A stretch of 64,000 bases of DNA from Mycobacterium angelicum (GTDB lineage Bacteria > Actinomycetota > Actinomycetes > Mycobacteriales > Mycobacteriaceae), in assembly GCF_002086155.1 (NCBI RefSeq), contig NZ_MVHE01000017.1:20311-84310 (forward strand). The letters are read 5' to 3'. The notes below the pieces were generated by a model. The model worked only from the letters and a program-made list of their open reading frames with translations, ran no database searches and was not told where the DNA came from. A program made the position numbers and the translations under genes. Shown one piece after another: positions 33,243 to 42,775 of this stretch (positions are counted from its first letter, which is position 1; each line of letters opens with the position of its first letter).

Positions 33243-34208
33243 CTAACTCCACAGCGTGACGTGAACCTTGGGGCGGAACCTGGTCACGCCGACCCCGCTG
33301 CCGCGGATCATCGCCTGGATACATCTGGGTGTGGTGATGAAGCGGACCAACTCGGATACAGCGGGCTGGCGCGCCGATGGGGCCAACGTCGCCGCACACC
33401 ACTCGCCCGCCTTGTCCAGCCCGGGGCCGGTCACGTGGATCAACCGCCGGGCGGCCAGGTCTTTGGCGACGGCGAAACCGACCGTCAGCGTGGCGCCGCC
33501 GACCCGCATGACCTCCTCCAGGGCGGCGGCATCGCTTTGAAAGATCCGCTGCTGTGCCTCCGGAATTGCCAAGTCGCGCAACATGGTTGCGATCTCGCCG
33601 TCCACACTGCCGGCCGACGGCCCCAGCATCCACTGCTGCTGCCGCAACAGCCCAGGCGTCGGAACACCCACGCCCAGTGGGCTATTCGGCGCGACCACGG
33701 TGATGATCTGATACTTCAGGAAGGGCCGCACGAAGATCGAGCCGTCGGACCCCGAGGCACTCTCGCTGGCCGGGCCGATGGCGATGTCTACGGCGCGTGA
33801 GCAGATCAGCTCACGGAATTGGCTGGTCGGATGCACGCTCAACTCGACGGACAGGTCGTCGGCGCGCGACGAGAACAGCTCGATCAAGCCCGGCGCGGCG
33901 TGCTCGGCGAAGGTGCTGGAGGCCGCGATGCGCAATAACCGGCGCCCGTGCGCGGCCTCGGTCACCTCGATCGCCGTTTGCTGTTGCAGCCCCAGGATTT
34001 CCACCGCGCGGCTGGCCAGCCGCAGCCCGCCGGGCGTGAACGCCAGGCCGGCACCGGTCCGGGTGAACAACTGGTCGTCGAGCTCCTTGCGCAACGCCGC
34101 GACATGCATCGAGACTCCGGCGTCGGAAACGCCCAGTTCCGCGGCGGCGGCCCGGACCGAGCCCAACCGCACCACCGCTGAATAGGCCCGAAGTTGAGCC
34201 GGAGTCAT
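33243..34208 (-). CDS. LysR-family transcriptional regulator (Rv0377-like)
   Basis: 321 aa, full length for LTTRs. Residues 1-60 form the winged HTH (LRAYSAVVRLGSVRAAAAELGVSDAGVSMHVAALRKEL); the rest is the periplasmic-binding-protein-like effector domain. It is divergent from the XdhC-like gene that opens the CO dehydrogenase cluster, with only 34 bases between starts. It is therefore the best local candidate to control that operon, as the LysR protein CutR does in CO-oxidising mycobacteria. The inducer is unknown. Confidence 0.9.
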   Translation of the reverse strand: MTPAQLRAYSAVVRLGSVRAAAAELGVSDAGVSMHVAALRKELDDQLFTRTGAGLAFTPGGLRLASRAVEILGLQQQTAIEVTEAAHGRRLLRIAASSTFAEHAAPGLIELFSSRADDLSVELSVHPTSQFRELICSRAVDIAIGPASESASGSDGSIFVRPFLKYQIITVVAPNSPLGVGVPTPGLLRQQQWMLGPSAGSVDGEIATMLRDLAIPEAQQRIFQSDAAALEEVMRVGGATLTVGFAVAKDLAARRLIHVTGPGLDKAGEWCAATLAPSARQPAVSELVRFITTPRCIQAMIRGSGVGVTRFRPKVHVTLWS

Positions 34209-34242
34209 GGTCTGAGCCTACTTCGGGGCCTAATTTGGGAGG

Positions 34243-35391
34243 GTGCGCGACGTGCTTGCCGAGCTGATGTCGATCTGGCGCGCCGGTGCCACCGCGGGTG
34301 TGGGCACGGTGGTGCGGACGTTGCGGTCGGCGCCGCGGCCGGCGGGCGCCTCAATGGTGGTGGCACCGGATGGCTCGGTGAGCGGATCGGTGTCCGGCGG
34401 TTGCGTGGAAGGTGCCGTCTACGAGCTCGCCATGGAGGTGGCGCAGGCCGGGGCACCGCGGCTGGAACGGTACGGCGTCAGCGACGACGACGCGTTCGCC
34501 GTCGGCCTGACCTGCGGTGGCATCATCGACATCTTCGTCGAGCCGGTGTCCCAGGCAACGTTTCCAGAACTGGGCGAGGTGGCCGCTGACGTCGAGGCGC
34601 ACCGGCCGGTGGCCGTCGCAACCGTGATCGCTCACCCGGATGCGTCGTGGATCGGCCGCCGGCTGGTGGTGCGGCCGGACACTTCTATGGGCTCGCTCGG
34701 CTCGGCGCGCGCCGACGCGGCGGTCACCGACGACGCCCGGGGTCTGCTGGCGTTGGGGCGCAACGAGATCCTCGAGTACGGCCCCGACGGCCAGCGCCGC
34801 GGCGACGGCATGGAGGTCTTCGTGTCCAGCCACGCGCCGCGCCCGCGGATGCTGGTGTTCGGGGCCATCGACTTCGCTGCCGCGATTACCCGGCAGGGTT
34901 CGTTCCTGGGTTACCGGGTGACGGTGTGCGATGCGCGCGCGGTGTTCGCGACTTCGATGCGCTTCCCGACCGCCGACGAGGTTGTCGTCGAGTGGCCGCA
35001 TCGCTACCTGGCGGCGCAGGCGGCGGCGGGTGCCATCGACGAGCGCACGGTGATCTGCGTGCTGACTCACGATCCGAAGTTCGACGTCCCGGTGCTCGAG
35101 GTGGCGTTGCGGCTGCCGCGGGTCGGCTACGTGGGCGCGATGGGATCGCGTCAGACCCACGACGACCGGTTGGACCGGCTGCGGGCGGCGGGCCTGACCG
35201 AGGCCGAGCTGAGCCGGCTGTCCAGTCCGATCGGACTGGATCTCGGCGCCCGCACCCCCGAGGAGACCGCGGTGTCGATCGCCGCCGACATCATCGCCCG
35301 GCGGTGGGGAGGCGGCGGACGGCCGCTGGCCGAGATCGGCGGCCGGATCCACCATGAGGCTGAGTTAAAGGATCACTTAACTCGATATTGA
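34243..35391 (+). CDS. XdhC/CoxI-family maturation factor (Rv0376c-like)
   Basis: 382 aa, full two-domain XdhC/CoxI protein. The N-terminal XdhC-CoxI domain includes SVSGGCVEGAVYE (about residues 47-59), and the C-terminal Rossmann-like domain carries LVFGAIDFAAAI and VGYVGAMGSRQTHDDRLDRLRAAG. XdhC proteins bind molybdenum cofactor and hand the sulfurated form to xanthine or CO dehydrogenases. GTG start; first gene of the cox cluster, 32 bases before coxM. Confidence 0.9.
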   Translation: MRDVLAELMSIWRAGATAGVGTVVRTLRSAPRPAGASMVVAPDGSVSGSVSGGCVEGAVYELAMEVAQAGAPRLERYGVSDDDAFAVGLTCGGIIDIFVEPVSQATFPELGEVAADVEAHRPVAVATVIAHPDASWIGRRLVVRPDTSMGSLGSARADAAVTDDARGLLALGRNEILEYGPDGQRRGDGMEVFVSSHAPRPRMLVFGAIDFAAAITRQGSFLGYRVTVCDARAVFATSMRFPTADEVVVEWPHRYLAAQAAAGAIDERTVICVLTHDPKFDVPVLEVALRLPRVGYVGAMGSRQTHDDRLDRLRAAGLTEAELSRLSSPIGLDLGARTPEETAVSIAADIIARRWGGGGRPLAEIGGRIHHEAELKDHLTRY

Positions 35392-35423
35392 CCCGTGTCG
35401 GATAGCGGCAGACACTGAGCCGC

Positions 35424-36314
35424 ATGCAAGTACCTGGCCCCTTCGAGTACGAACGCGCAACCAGCGTCGACCACGCCATCGGACTGCTGGATCGGTTGGG
35501 GGAGACGGCACGCATAGTCGCCGGCGGACACAGCCTGCTGCCGATGATGAAGCTGCGGATCGCCAACCCCGAGTACCTCGTCGACATCAACGACCTGGCC
35601 CCCGAACTGGGATACGTGATCACCGATCCGACGCTGGTCCGGATCGGCGCCATGACGCGGCACCGCGAGATTCTCGAGTCGGACACGCTGGCCGCGGTGT
35701 GCCCGATCTTCCGCGATGCCGAACGGGTGATCGCCGATCCGGTGGTGCGCAACCGCGGCACCCTGGGTGGCTCGCTGTGCCAGGCCGACCCGGCCGAGGA
35801 CCTGTCGACGGTGTGTCTGGTGTTGGGTGCCACCTGCCTGGTGCGGGGTCCGTCCGGCGAACGCGAAGTCTCGATCGACGACTTCCTGGTCGGCCCGTAC
35901 GAGACCGCGGTGTCGCCCAACGAGATACTGATCGAGGTCCGGATTCCGGTGCGGCACAAGACTTCCAGTGCGTACGCCAAGGTGGAACGTCGGGTGGGGG
36001 ACTGGGCGGTGACGGCGGCGGGATCATGCGTGACGCTGGACAACGGTTCGATAGCCGCCGGCCGTGTCGGGCTGACGGCGGTGAACCCGGATCCGGGCGC
36101 GCTGGCCGAACTGTCCGCCTGGCTGGTCGGCCGGCCCGCTACCGAGGAGACCTTCGCCGAGGCGGGCCGCCTGGCCGCCGCCGCTTGCGATCCGGCCGCC
36201 GACATTCGCGGCACCGCGGAATACAAGCGGCACCTGGCGTCTGAGTTGACCATCCGCACGCTGCGGTCCGCGGTGCAGCGAGTGCGCAATATCCCTGAGC
36301 CGGAGGGGAACTAA
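35424..36314 (+). CDS. coxM: Aerobic CO dehydrogenase, medium FAD subunit
   Basis: 296 aa flavoprotein subunit of the molybdenum hydroxylase type. AGGHSLLP (residues 33-40) and [16 protein letters not shown] (about 110-125) are the FAD-binding segments of CoxM. It passes electrons from the [2Fe-2S] small subunit to the quinone pool. The TAA stop (36312-36314) coincides with the first base of a tandem repeat that separates it from coxS. Confidence 0.93.
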   Translation: MQVPGPFEYERATSVDHAIGLLDRLGETARIVAGGHSLLPMMKLRIANPEYLVDINDLAPELGYVITDPTLVRIGAMTRHREILESDTLAAVCPIFRDAERVIADPVVRNRGTLGGSLCQADPAEDLSTVCLVLGATCLVRGPSGEREVSIDDFLVGPYETAVSPNEILIEVRIPVRHKTSSAYAKVERRVGDWAVTAAGSCVTLDNGSIAAGRVGLTAVNPDPGALAELSAWLVGRPATEETFAEAGRLAAAACDPAADIRGTAEYKRHLASELTIRTLRSAVQRVRNIPEPEGN

Positions 36315-36423
36315 GGCGATCGCAAGCGCGGCGAAGCCGGGCGAAGCGGGTCGCGCACAGAAAGGGACTAAGGCGATCGCAAGCGCGGCGAAGCCGGGCG
36401 AAGCGGGTCGCCGCAAGAAAGGA
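36310..36423 (+). repeat. MIRU-like 57-bp tandem repeat, two units, between coxM and coxS
   Basis: Two direct units (36310-36366 and 36367-36423), identical over their first 45 bases, core GCGATCGCAAGCGCGGCG, then diverging slightly. The period of 57 bases is a multiple of three and each unit begins with ACTAAGG, so every unit supplies a TAA in the coxM frame. A third copy of the core lies at 51719-51761. Position at an intraoperonic junction, overlapping a stop codon, is the known behaviour of mycobacterial interspersed repetitive units; assignment to that family is by resemblance only. Confidence 0.8.
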
Positions 36424-36429
36424 AGAGCT

Positions 36430-36909
36430 GTGGAAATCAATATGACCGTCAACGGCGAACAGGTGAGCGCCGACGTCGAACCCCGGATGCTGCTGGTGCA
36501 CTTCCTGCGGGATCAGTTGCGGCTCACCGGAACTCACTGGGGATGCGACACCAGCAACTGCGGAACATGTGTGGTCGACGTGGACGGGGTTCCGGTGAAG
36601 TCGTGCACGATGTTGGCCGTGATGGCATCCGGCCACAGCGTGCGGACCGTCGAGGGCCTCGCGGCGCCGGACGGCACCCTGGACCCGGTGCAGGAGGGGT
36701 TCATGCGCTGCCACGGGCTGCAATGCGGTTTCTGCACTCCGGGAATGATGATCACCGCGCGTGCCCTGCTGGACCGCGACCCTGATCCCGACGAGGAGAC
36801 CATCCGGGAGGCCATCTCCGGCCAGATCTGCCGGTGTACCGGATACACCACCATCGTTCGGTCCATCCAATGGGCCGCCCAGCACAGCACGGAAGCTGCC
36901 ACGTCATGA
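36430..36909 (+). CDS. coxS: Aerobic CO dehydrogenase, small [2Fe-2S] subunit
   Basis: 159 aa. Two [2Fe-2S] clusters are supported: a plant-type N-terminal cluster with C39, C44, C47 and C59 ([10 protein letters not shown]), and the helical cluster with C99, C102, C135 and C137 (CGFC and CRCTG). It relays electrons from the Mo-Cu site of CoxL to FAD in CoxM. GTG start at 36430 behind AGGAAG in the end of the repeat; an in-frame ATG at 36439 is the alternative. The stop overlaps the coxL start (ATGA). Confidence 0.95.
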   Translation: MEINMTVNGEQVSADVEPRMLLVHFLRDQLRLTGTHWGCDTSNCGTCVVDVDGVPVKSCTMLAVMASGHSVRTVEGLAAPDGTLDPVQEGFMRCHGLQCGFCTPGMMITARALLDRDPDPDEETIREAISGQICRCTGYTTIVRSIQWAAQHSTEAATS

Positions 36910-39305
36910 CGACCATCGAGTCAAAGCCCCCGTCGCCCGAAGACACCGCCGACAACGACCAGAAGCCGTGCGGCTATGGCCGGATGCTGCGCAAGGAGGA
37001 CCCCCGATTCATCCGGGGCCGCGGCCGCTACGTCGACGATGTGACGCTGCCCGGCATGCTGCATATGGCCATCCTGCGATCGCCGTACGCGCATGCCCGC
37101 ATCGTCAGCGTGGATGTGACTGCCGCGCAAGCACATCCGAAGGTCAAGCTGGTGGTGACCGGTGCCGCGCTGGCCGAGAAGGGCCTGGCCTGGATGCCGA
37201 CGCTGTCCAACGACGTACAGGCCGTGCTGGCCACCGACAAGGTGCGCTTCCAGGGCCAGGAAGTGGCGTTCGTCGTCGCCGAGGACCGCTATTCGGCGCG
37301 CGACGCGCTGGAGCTGATCGACGTCGAGTACGACCCGCTGGATCCCGTCATCGATGTACGCATGGCGCTGGACCCGTCGGCGCCGGTTATCCGCACCGAC
37401 CTGGACGGTAAGACCGACAACCACTGCTTCGACTGGCAGACCGGCGACGCGGCCGCCACCGAGGCGGCGTTCGCGAAGGCCGACGTCGTTGTCAAACAGG
37501 AGATCGTCTACCCCCGCGTGCACCCGGCGCCGATGGAAACCTGCGGTGCGGTTGCAGATTTGGACCCGGTCACCGGAAAGCTGACGCTGTGGTCCACCTC
37601 GCAGGCGCCGCACGCACACCGCACGCTCTACGCGTTGGTGGCGGGCCTGCCCGAGCACAAGATCCAGGTGATCTCGCCCGACATCGGCGGCGGTTTCGGC
37701 AACAAGGTGCCGATCTACCCCGGCTACGTGTGCGCGATCGTGGGCTCGCTGCTGCTGGGCAAGCCGGTGAAATGGATGGAGGACCGTAGCGAAAACCTGA
37801 CCTCCACGGGGTTTGCCCGCGACTACATCATGGTCGGCGAGATCGCCGCCACGAACGACGGCAAGATTCTGGCGATCCGGACCAACGTGCTGGCCGACCA
37901 CGGCGCGTTCAACGGCACCGCGGCGCCGGTGAAGTATCCGGCCGGCTTCTTCGGGGTGTTCACCGGCAGCTACGACATCGAGGCCGCCTACTGCCACATG
38001 ACCGCCGTTTACACCAACAAGGCGCCCGGCGGTGTGGCGTATGCGTGCTCGTTCCGGATCACCGAGGCCGTGTATCTCGTTGAGCGCCTGGTGGATTGCC
38101 TGGCCTTCGACCTGAAGATGGACCCGGCCGAGCTGCGGTTGCGAAACTTGTTGAAGCCCGAGCAATTCCCGTATCAGAGCAAGACCGGCTGGGTGTACGA
38201 CTCGGGTGACTACGAGACCACCATGCGCAAGGCCATGGGCATGATCGGCTACGACGCGTTGCGGGCCGAGCAGGCCGCCAAGCGGGAACGCGGCGAGCTG
38301 ATGGGCATCGGGATGGCGTTCTTCACCGAGGCCGTAGGTGCCGGCCCGCGCAAGGACATGGACATCCTGGGTCTGGGCATGGCCGACGGCTGCGAGCTGC
38401 GCGTGCACCCGACGGGCAAGGCCGTTGTGCGGCTTTCCGTTCAGACGCAGGGCCAGGGCCACGAGACGACGTTCGCCCAGATCGTGGCCGAAGAGCTGGG
38501 CATCCCGCCCGACGACATCGACGTGGTGCACGGCGATACCGACCAGACGCCGTTCGGGTTGGGTACCTATGGCAGCCGGTCCACGCCGGTGTCGGGTGCG
38601 GCCGCTGCGCTGGTGGCGCGCAAGATCCGCGACAAGGCCAGGATCATCGCGTCGGGCATGCTGGAAGTATCGGTCGCCGACTTGGAGTGGGAGAAGGGTG
38701 CTTTCCACGTCAAGGGCGACCCGTCGGCGTCGGTGACGATTCAGGACATCGCGATGCGCGCACACGGCGCCGGTGATCTGCCCGAAGGCATCGAGGGCGG
38801 GCTCGACGCCCAGATCTGTTACAACCCCTCGAATCTGACCTACCCGTACGGCGCGTACTTCTGTGTGGTGGACGTGGATCCGGGCACCGGGGTGGTCAAG
38901 GTGCGCCGCTTCCTGGCCGTCGACGACTGCGGCACCCGGATCAATCCGATGATCATCGAGGGCCAGGTGCACGGCGGCATCGTCGACGGCATCGGCATGG
39001 CGCTGATGGAGATGATCGCCTTCGACGAAGAGGGCAACTGCCTGGGCGGCTCACTGATGGATTACCTGATCCCCACCGCACTCGAGGTGCCGCATCTGGA
39101 GACCGGGCACACCGTGACGCCGTCGCCGCATCATCCCATCGGGGCCAAGGGGATTGGCGAATCGGCCACCGTCGGGTCGCCGCCCGCGGTAGTGAACGCG
39201 GTGGTGGATGCGTTGGCGCCGTACGGCGTTCGGCACGCCGACATGCCGCTGACGCCGTCGCGGGTATGGGAAGCCATGCAAGGTCGAGCGAGGCCGCCGA
39301 TTTGA
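36906..39305 (+). CDS. coxL: Aerobic CO dehydrogenase, large Mo-Cu subunit, form I
   Basis: 799 aa catalytic subunit; oxidises CO to CO2 at a molybdopterin cytosine dinucleotide-Mo/Cu centre. The active-site loop reads AYACSFR with Cys381, the Cu-ligand signature of form I (true) CO dehydrogenases and not the AYRGAGR of form II. Other family segments are GGGFGNK (about residue 262) and GAKGIGES near the C-terminus (with the Glu that acts as base in the family). The ATG at 36906 was chosen because it overlaps the coxS stop and gives the exact length expected for the M. tuberculosis homologue; a longer frame upstream is spurious. Confidence 0.96.
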   Translation: MTTIESKPPSPEDTADNDQKPCGYGRMLRKEDPRFIRGRGRYVDDVTLPGMLHMAILRSPYAHARIVSVDVTAAQAHPKVKLVVTGAALAEKGLAWMPTLSNDVQAVLATDKVRFQGQEVAFVVAEDRYSARDALELIDVEYDPLDPVIDVRMALDPSAPVIRTDLDGKTDNHCFDWQTGDAAATEAAFAKADVVVKQEIVYPRVHPAPMETCGAVADLDPVTGKLTLWSTSQAPHAHRTLYALVAGLPEHKIQVISPDIGGGFGNKVPIYPGYVCAIVGSLLLGKPVKWMEDRSENLTSTGFARDYIMVGEIAATNDGKILAIRTNVLADHGAFNGTAAPVKYPAGFFGVFTGSYDIEAAYCHMTAVYTNKAPGGVAYACSFRITEAVYLVERLVDCLAFDLKMDPAELRLRNLLKPEQFPYQSKTGWVYDSGDYETTMRKAMGMIGYDALRAEQAAKRERGELMGIGMAFFTEAVGAGPRKDMDILGLGMADGCELRVHPTGKAVVRLSVQTQGQGHETTFAQIVAEELGIPPDDIDVVHGDTDQTPFGLGTYGSRSTPVSGAAAALVARKIRDKARIIASGMLEVSVADLEWEKGAFHVKGDPSASVTIQDIAMRAHGAGDLPEGIEGGLDAQICYNPSNLTYPYGAYFCVVDVDPGTGVVKVRRFLAVDDCGTRINPMIIEGQVHGGIVDGIGMALMEMIAFDEEGNCLGGSLMDYLIPTALEVPHLETGHTVTPSPHHPIGAKGIGESATVGSPPAVVNAVVDALAPYGVRHADMPLTPSRVWEAMQGRARPPI

Positions 39306-40012
39306 TACCCATAAGTGAACGGGCACAACAGCTCTTGGCCGCGCGCACACCGTTTGTGCACGCGACGGTGGTACGCGCCCAGCAGCCCACCTCGTCCCGT
39401 GCCGGCGATGAGGCAATCCTGTTGGCGGACGGCACCATTGAGGGCTTCGTGGGTGGCCACTGCGCACAGAACTCGGTCCGCAAGGCGGCAATGGGCGCAC
39501 TGCAGGCCGGCGAGAGTGTGCTGCTGCGAGTGCTTCCCGACGGCGACGTGCACTTCCCGGAAGCGCCCGGCGCGTGTGTGGTGGTCAATCCCTGCCTGTC
39601 CGGAGGATCGCTGGAGATTTTCTTGACGCCGCAGCTGCCGGCGCCCTTGGTCCGGATCTACGGCGCGACGCCGATTGCGGACGCGCTGAACCAAGTGTGC
39701 GAGCTGCTCGGCTACGACGTGCGACGCGAGACCGACCGGGCCGATACCAGCGCGGTGGTGATCGCCAGCCACGGCGGCCCGGAGGCCGAACTCATCCGCG
39801 CCGCCCTGGACAACGGCGTGGCCTACATCGGCCTGGTGGCCAGCAAGGTTCGCGGCGCCTCGATTCTGAACGGGCTCGAGCTCACCGACGCCGAACGGGC
39901 CCGCATCCACACACCGGTCGGCTTGGACATCGGCGCCAAGACGCCGGCCGAGATCGCGGTGTCGATCGCCGCCGAGCTGATCGCCGCCCTGCGCAGCAAT
40001 GGCGGCAGATGA
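39302..40012 (+). CDS. Second XdhC-family protein (Rv0372c-like)
   Basis: 236 aa from the TTG at 39302, which overlaps the coxL stop (TTGA); a GTG at 39266 would add 12 residues. IEGFVGGHCAQNSVRKAA corresponds to the XdhC N-domain motif, and ASHGGPEAELIRAALDNGVAYIGLVAS with LDIGAKTPAEIAVSIAAE to the C-domain. It is shorter than the XdhC at 34243 but retains both halves. Its stop overlaps the coxD start (ATGA). Likely a cofactor insertion or sulfuration helper for CoxL. Confidence 0.85.
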   Translation: MIPISERAQQLLAARTPFVHATVVRAQQPTSSRAGDEAILLADGTIEGFVGGHCAQNSVRKAAMGALQAGESVLLRVLPDGDVHFPEAPGACVVVNPCLSGGSLEIFLTPQLPAPLVRIYGATPIADALNQVCELLGYDVRRETDRADTSAVVIASHGGPEAELIRAALDNGVAYIGLVASKVRGASILNGLELTDAERARIHTPVGLDIGAKTPAEIAVSIAAELIAALRSNGGR

Positions 40013-40884
40013 CGTTCACCGATCCCGACGACGTCGCCGCCCGATTCGATGCCCGGGATTATCTGCTCGACACCGGGACCGCGTCGGCCATCTATCTGGC
40101 GACGACGCTCGGCCGGCCGCTGCTGCTGGAGGGCGAACCCGGCGTCGGCAAGACAACGGCGGCGAAAACCCTTGCCGCAGTGCTGAATACCAAGCTGGTT
40201 CGCTTGCAGTGTTATGAAGGGCTGACCGCGAACGAGGCGCTGTACGACTGGAACTACCAGCGTCAGCTGTTGTCGATCCGGTTGGCGGAGGCCCGGGGCG
40301 CCAGCCTCACAGACATCTCCGAAGCCGATCTCTACACCGAGCAGTACCTGGTCGACCGGCCCATCCTGCAGTGTGTGCGCTACCGCGGCCCGGTGCCGCC
40401 GGTGTTGTTGATCGACGAAATAGACCGGGCCGACGACGAATTCGAGGCACTGCTGCTGGAGTTCCTCGGCGAATCCGCGGTCACCGTCCCCGAACTGGGC
40501 ACCTTCGTCGCCGAACGCCCCCCGATTGCGGTGCTGACCTCCAACCGCAGCCGCGACCTGCACGACGCGCTGCGCCGACGCTGCCTCTACCACTGGATCG
40601 ACTACCCGGAGCCGGCGCGGGCGGCCGCCATCGTCCGGCGCACGGTGCCCGGTGCGTCCGCGCCGTTGATCGAGCACGCCACTCAATTCGTCGGCAGCGC
40701 ACGCCAATTGGATCTGGACAAACCGCCCGGCGTGGCCGAGACCATCGACTGGGTTGCCGCGCTGGTGTCGCTCGGCGTTGCCGATTTGGTCGATCCGGCT
40801 GCGCTGGTCAGCCTGGGGGCGCTGGCCAAGACACCCGACGACCGTAGTCTGATTCGCGACGCGTACGTCGCATACAGCACATGA
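40009..40884 (+). CDS. coxD: MoxR-type AAA+ ATPase CoxD (Rv0370c-like)
   Basis: 291 aa. Walker [13 protein letters not shown] at about residue 43, Walker B VLLIDEIDRAD at about 128, a sensor 1 Asn in VLTSNRSRD and an Arg finger region DALRRRCLYHWIDYP. MoxR ATPases act with VWA proteins as chaperones; CoxD is required in other bacteria to build the Mo-Cu site. It starts inside the XdhC stop and lies 13 bases before coxG. The MobA-like gene remembered between the two M. tuberculosis homologues is not here. Confidence 0.92.
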   Translation: MTFTDPDDVAARFDARDYLLDTGTASAIYLATTLGRPLLLEGEPGVGKTTAAKTLAAVLNTKLVRLQCYEGLTANEALYDWNYQRQLLSIRLAEARGASLTDISEADLYTEQYLVDRPILQCVRYRGPVPPVLLIDEIDRADDEFEALLLEFLGESAVTVPELGTFVAERPPIAVLTSNRSRDLHDALRRRCLYHWIDYPEPARAAAIVRRTVPGASAPLIEHATQFVGSARQLDLDKPPGVAETIDWVAALVSLGVADLVDPAALVSLGALAKTPDDRSLIRDAYVAYST

Positions 40885-40897
40885 GAGGACTTCAAGG

Positions 40898-41524
40898 ATG
40901 AAGATCGCCAACCAGTTCACGGTCAGCGCGCCCATCGAGCAGGCCTGGGACGTGCTGTGCGACCTGGAGCAGGTGATTCCCTTGATGCCCGGCGCGCAGC
41001 TGACCGGCCACGAGGGCGACGAATACCTCGGCAAGGTCAAGGTCAAGGTCGGCCCGGTCACCAGCGAGTTCAGCGGCAAGGTGCGGTTCGTCGAGCAGGA
41101 CCGCGAGCAGCATCGCGCGGTAATCGACGGCAAGGGCAAGGAGGCGCGGGGTACCGGCAATGCGGCGGCGACGGTCACCGCGCAGTTGCATGAGGCGGGC
41201 GACAGCACCCGCGTCACCGTCGACACCGATCTCAAAATCGTCGGCAAGCTGGCCCAGTTCGGCAGCGGCATGTTGCAGCAGGTGTCGGAGAAGTTGCTGG
41301 GCCAGTTCGTGGAGTCGCTGGAAGCCAAACTCAAAGCCCAGAGCGCGGCGCCTGCGCAGGGGCAGCCGAGCCCGGACGCCGCGGCAGTGGCCGCCTCGTC
41401 GCAGCCGGAGCCCATCGATTTGCTGGAACTCGCCGGTGGCGATCAGCTCAAGAAGTACGGCGCCGTGGCGGCGGCGGCGCTTGTCCTGTTGGTACTGATC
41501 TGGATCGCGCGCCGGCGCTCATGA
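40898..41524 (+). CDS. coxG: CoxG-family SRPBCC protein with C-terminal membrane anchor
   Basis: 208 aa. Residues 1-145 form an SRPBCC/CoxG domain (MKIANQFTVSAPIEQAWDVLCDLEQVIPLMPGAQL). A linker rich in Ala, Gln and Pro leads to a single C-terminal helix, AAAALVLLVLIWIA, followed by RRRS, a tail anchor in the membrane. CoxG is proposed to recruit CO dehydrogenase to the membrane, or to deliver quinone to it. The stop overlaps the coxE start (ATGA). Confidence 0.9.
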   Translation: MKIANQFTVSAPIEQAWDVLCDLEQVIPLMPGAQLTGHEGDEYLGKVKVKVGPVTSEFSGKVRFVEQDREQHRAVIDGKGKEARGTGNAAATVTAQLHEAGDSTRVTVDTDLKIVGKLAQFGSGMLQQVSEKLLGQFVESLEAKLKAQSAAPAQGQPSPDAAAVAASSQPEPIDLLELAGGDQLKKYGAVAAAALVLLVLIWIARRRS

Positions 41525-42726
41525 GCACGCCGGCGCTGCTGCGGGGCGTCGATCTGGCGGCGTTCGCCGCCGCGCTGGTGGTGCGGCTGCGCGGCGCTGG
41601 GGTACTCGTATCAGCAAGTGGCGCAGGGCTTTTCGTGCAGGCGCTGGGGCATCTGGTACCGCACACCCGCTCGGCGCTGTACTGGGCGGCCCGGTTGACG
41701 TTGGTCAACCGGATGGAGGATCTTGGCGCCTTCGACGCGGCGTTCGGCGCGGTGTTCGGCAGCCTGGAACACGACCCGACGATGACGGCACTACCACTGC
41801 CGGGCCCGAAGACACCCGCGGTCGGCACCGTGCACCGCGCATCCGGTCCGTCGTCCGGGGCCGGGGATCAAACCCTGCCCTGGGCCACCCGAACCGTGAC
41901 CGAATCCGCGGGCGTCTCCCACGCGGCCATCCAGCTGCCCGATTTCCTGCCCAGCCGCATCGCGGCCCTGGCCGACGAACCGTTCGACCAATTCGATCCC
42001 GACGATTTGCGGCTGCTCGGCACCTGGCTCGAGGCCTCGATACAGCACTGGCCGAAGCGGCGCAGCCTGCGCTGGGAGTCCAGCCCGCACGGCAAGCGGA
42101 TCGACCTGCGCAAGACCATGAACGCGTCGCGTTGCACCGGCTGGGAAGCGGTGGTGTTGGCGCGCACCCGGCCGCGCCGCCGGCCCCGGCGCGTGGTCTT
42201 GGTCTGCGACGTCAGCCGCTCGATGCAGCCATATGCCGCGATCTACCTGCATCTGATGCGCGCGGCGGCGCTGCGCCAGGCGGGCATGCGTCCCGAGGTC
42301 TTCGCATTCTCGACGTCGCTGACCCGGCTCACGCCGGTACTGCCGCACCGATCCGCCGAGGTGGCCCTGGAGCGGGCCAACGCCAAGGTGACCGACCGGT
42401 ACGGCGGCACGTTCATCGGCCGCAGCATCGAGGCGCTGCTGGCGCCTACCGCGTCGGGATACGGCAGCGCAGTGCGTGGCGCGGTGGTGATCGTCGCCTC
42501 CGACGGCTGGGACAGCGACCCGCCCGAAGTGCTCGACCGGGCGATGGCCAGGCTGCGTCGCCGCGCCGAAATGCTGATCTGGCTCAACCCCCGTGCGGCG
42601 CACCGCGACTTCCAGCCGCTGGCCGGTTCCATGGCAGCCGCGTTGCCCTATTGCGATCTGTTCCTGCCGGCCCACTCGCTGGCCGGGCTGCACCAGCTGC
42701 TGCTGGCGCTGGCTCGCCGCGAATAG
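41521..42726 (+). CDS. coxE: VWA-domain protein CoxE (Rv0368c-like)
   Basis: 401 aa. The C-terminal half is a von Willebrand A domain with the MIDAS start VLVCDVSRSMQPY (DxSxS, about residue 228) and the later threonine of YGGTFIG. The N-terminal half is the CoxE-specific helical region. VWA proteins pair with MoxR ATPases, so it should work with CoxD on the maturation of CoxL. Last gene of the coupled cluster, 49 bases before the cyclase gene. Confidence 0.9.
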   Translation: MSTPALLRGVDLAAFAAALVVRLRGAGVLVSASGAGLFVQALGHLVPHTRSALYWAARLTLVNRMEDLGAFDAAFGAVFGSLEHDPTMTALPLPGPKTPAVGTVHRASGPSSGAGDQTLPWATRTVTESAGVSHAAIQLPDFLPSRIAALADEPFDQFDPDDLRLLGTWLEASIQHWPKRRSLRWESSPHGKRIDLRKTMNASRCTGWEAVVLARTRPRRRPRRVVLVCDVSRSMQPYAAIYLHLMRAAALRQAGMRPEVFAFSTSLTRLTPVLPHRSAEVALERANAKVTDRYGGTFIGRSIEALLAPTASGYGSAVRGAVVIVASDGWDSDPPEVLDRAMARLRRRAEMLIWLNPRAAHRDFQPLAGSMAAALPYCDLFLPAHSLAGLHQLLLALARRE

Positions 42727-42775
42727 CCCGATGAATGTTTGCTACTCGCGCCTTTTTGTCCGTTAGGCTTCCCGT

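Noticed and set aside
36834..36905. Longer coxL start at 36834
   Set aside because: Lies entirely within coxS in another frame; the ATG at 36906 overlaps the coxS stop and gives the family length.
36921..38972. 683-codon minus-strand ORF antisense to coxL
   Set aside because: His/Arg/Val-rich shadow in high-GC DNA; coxL on the plus strand has the full active site and matches family length.
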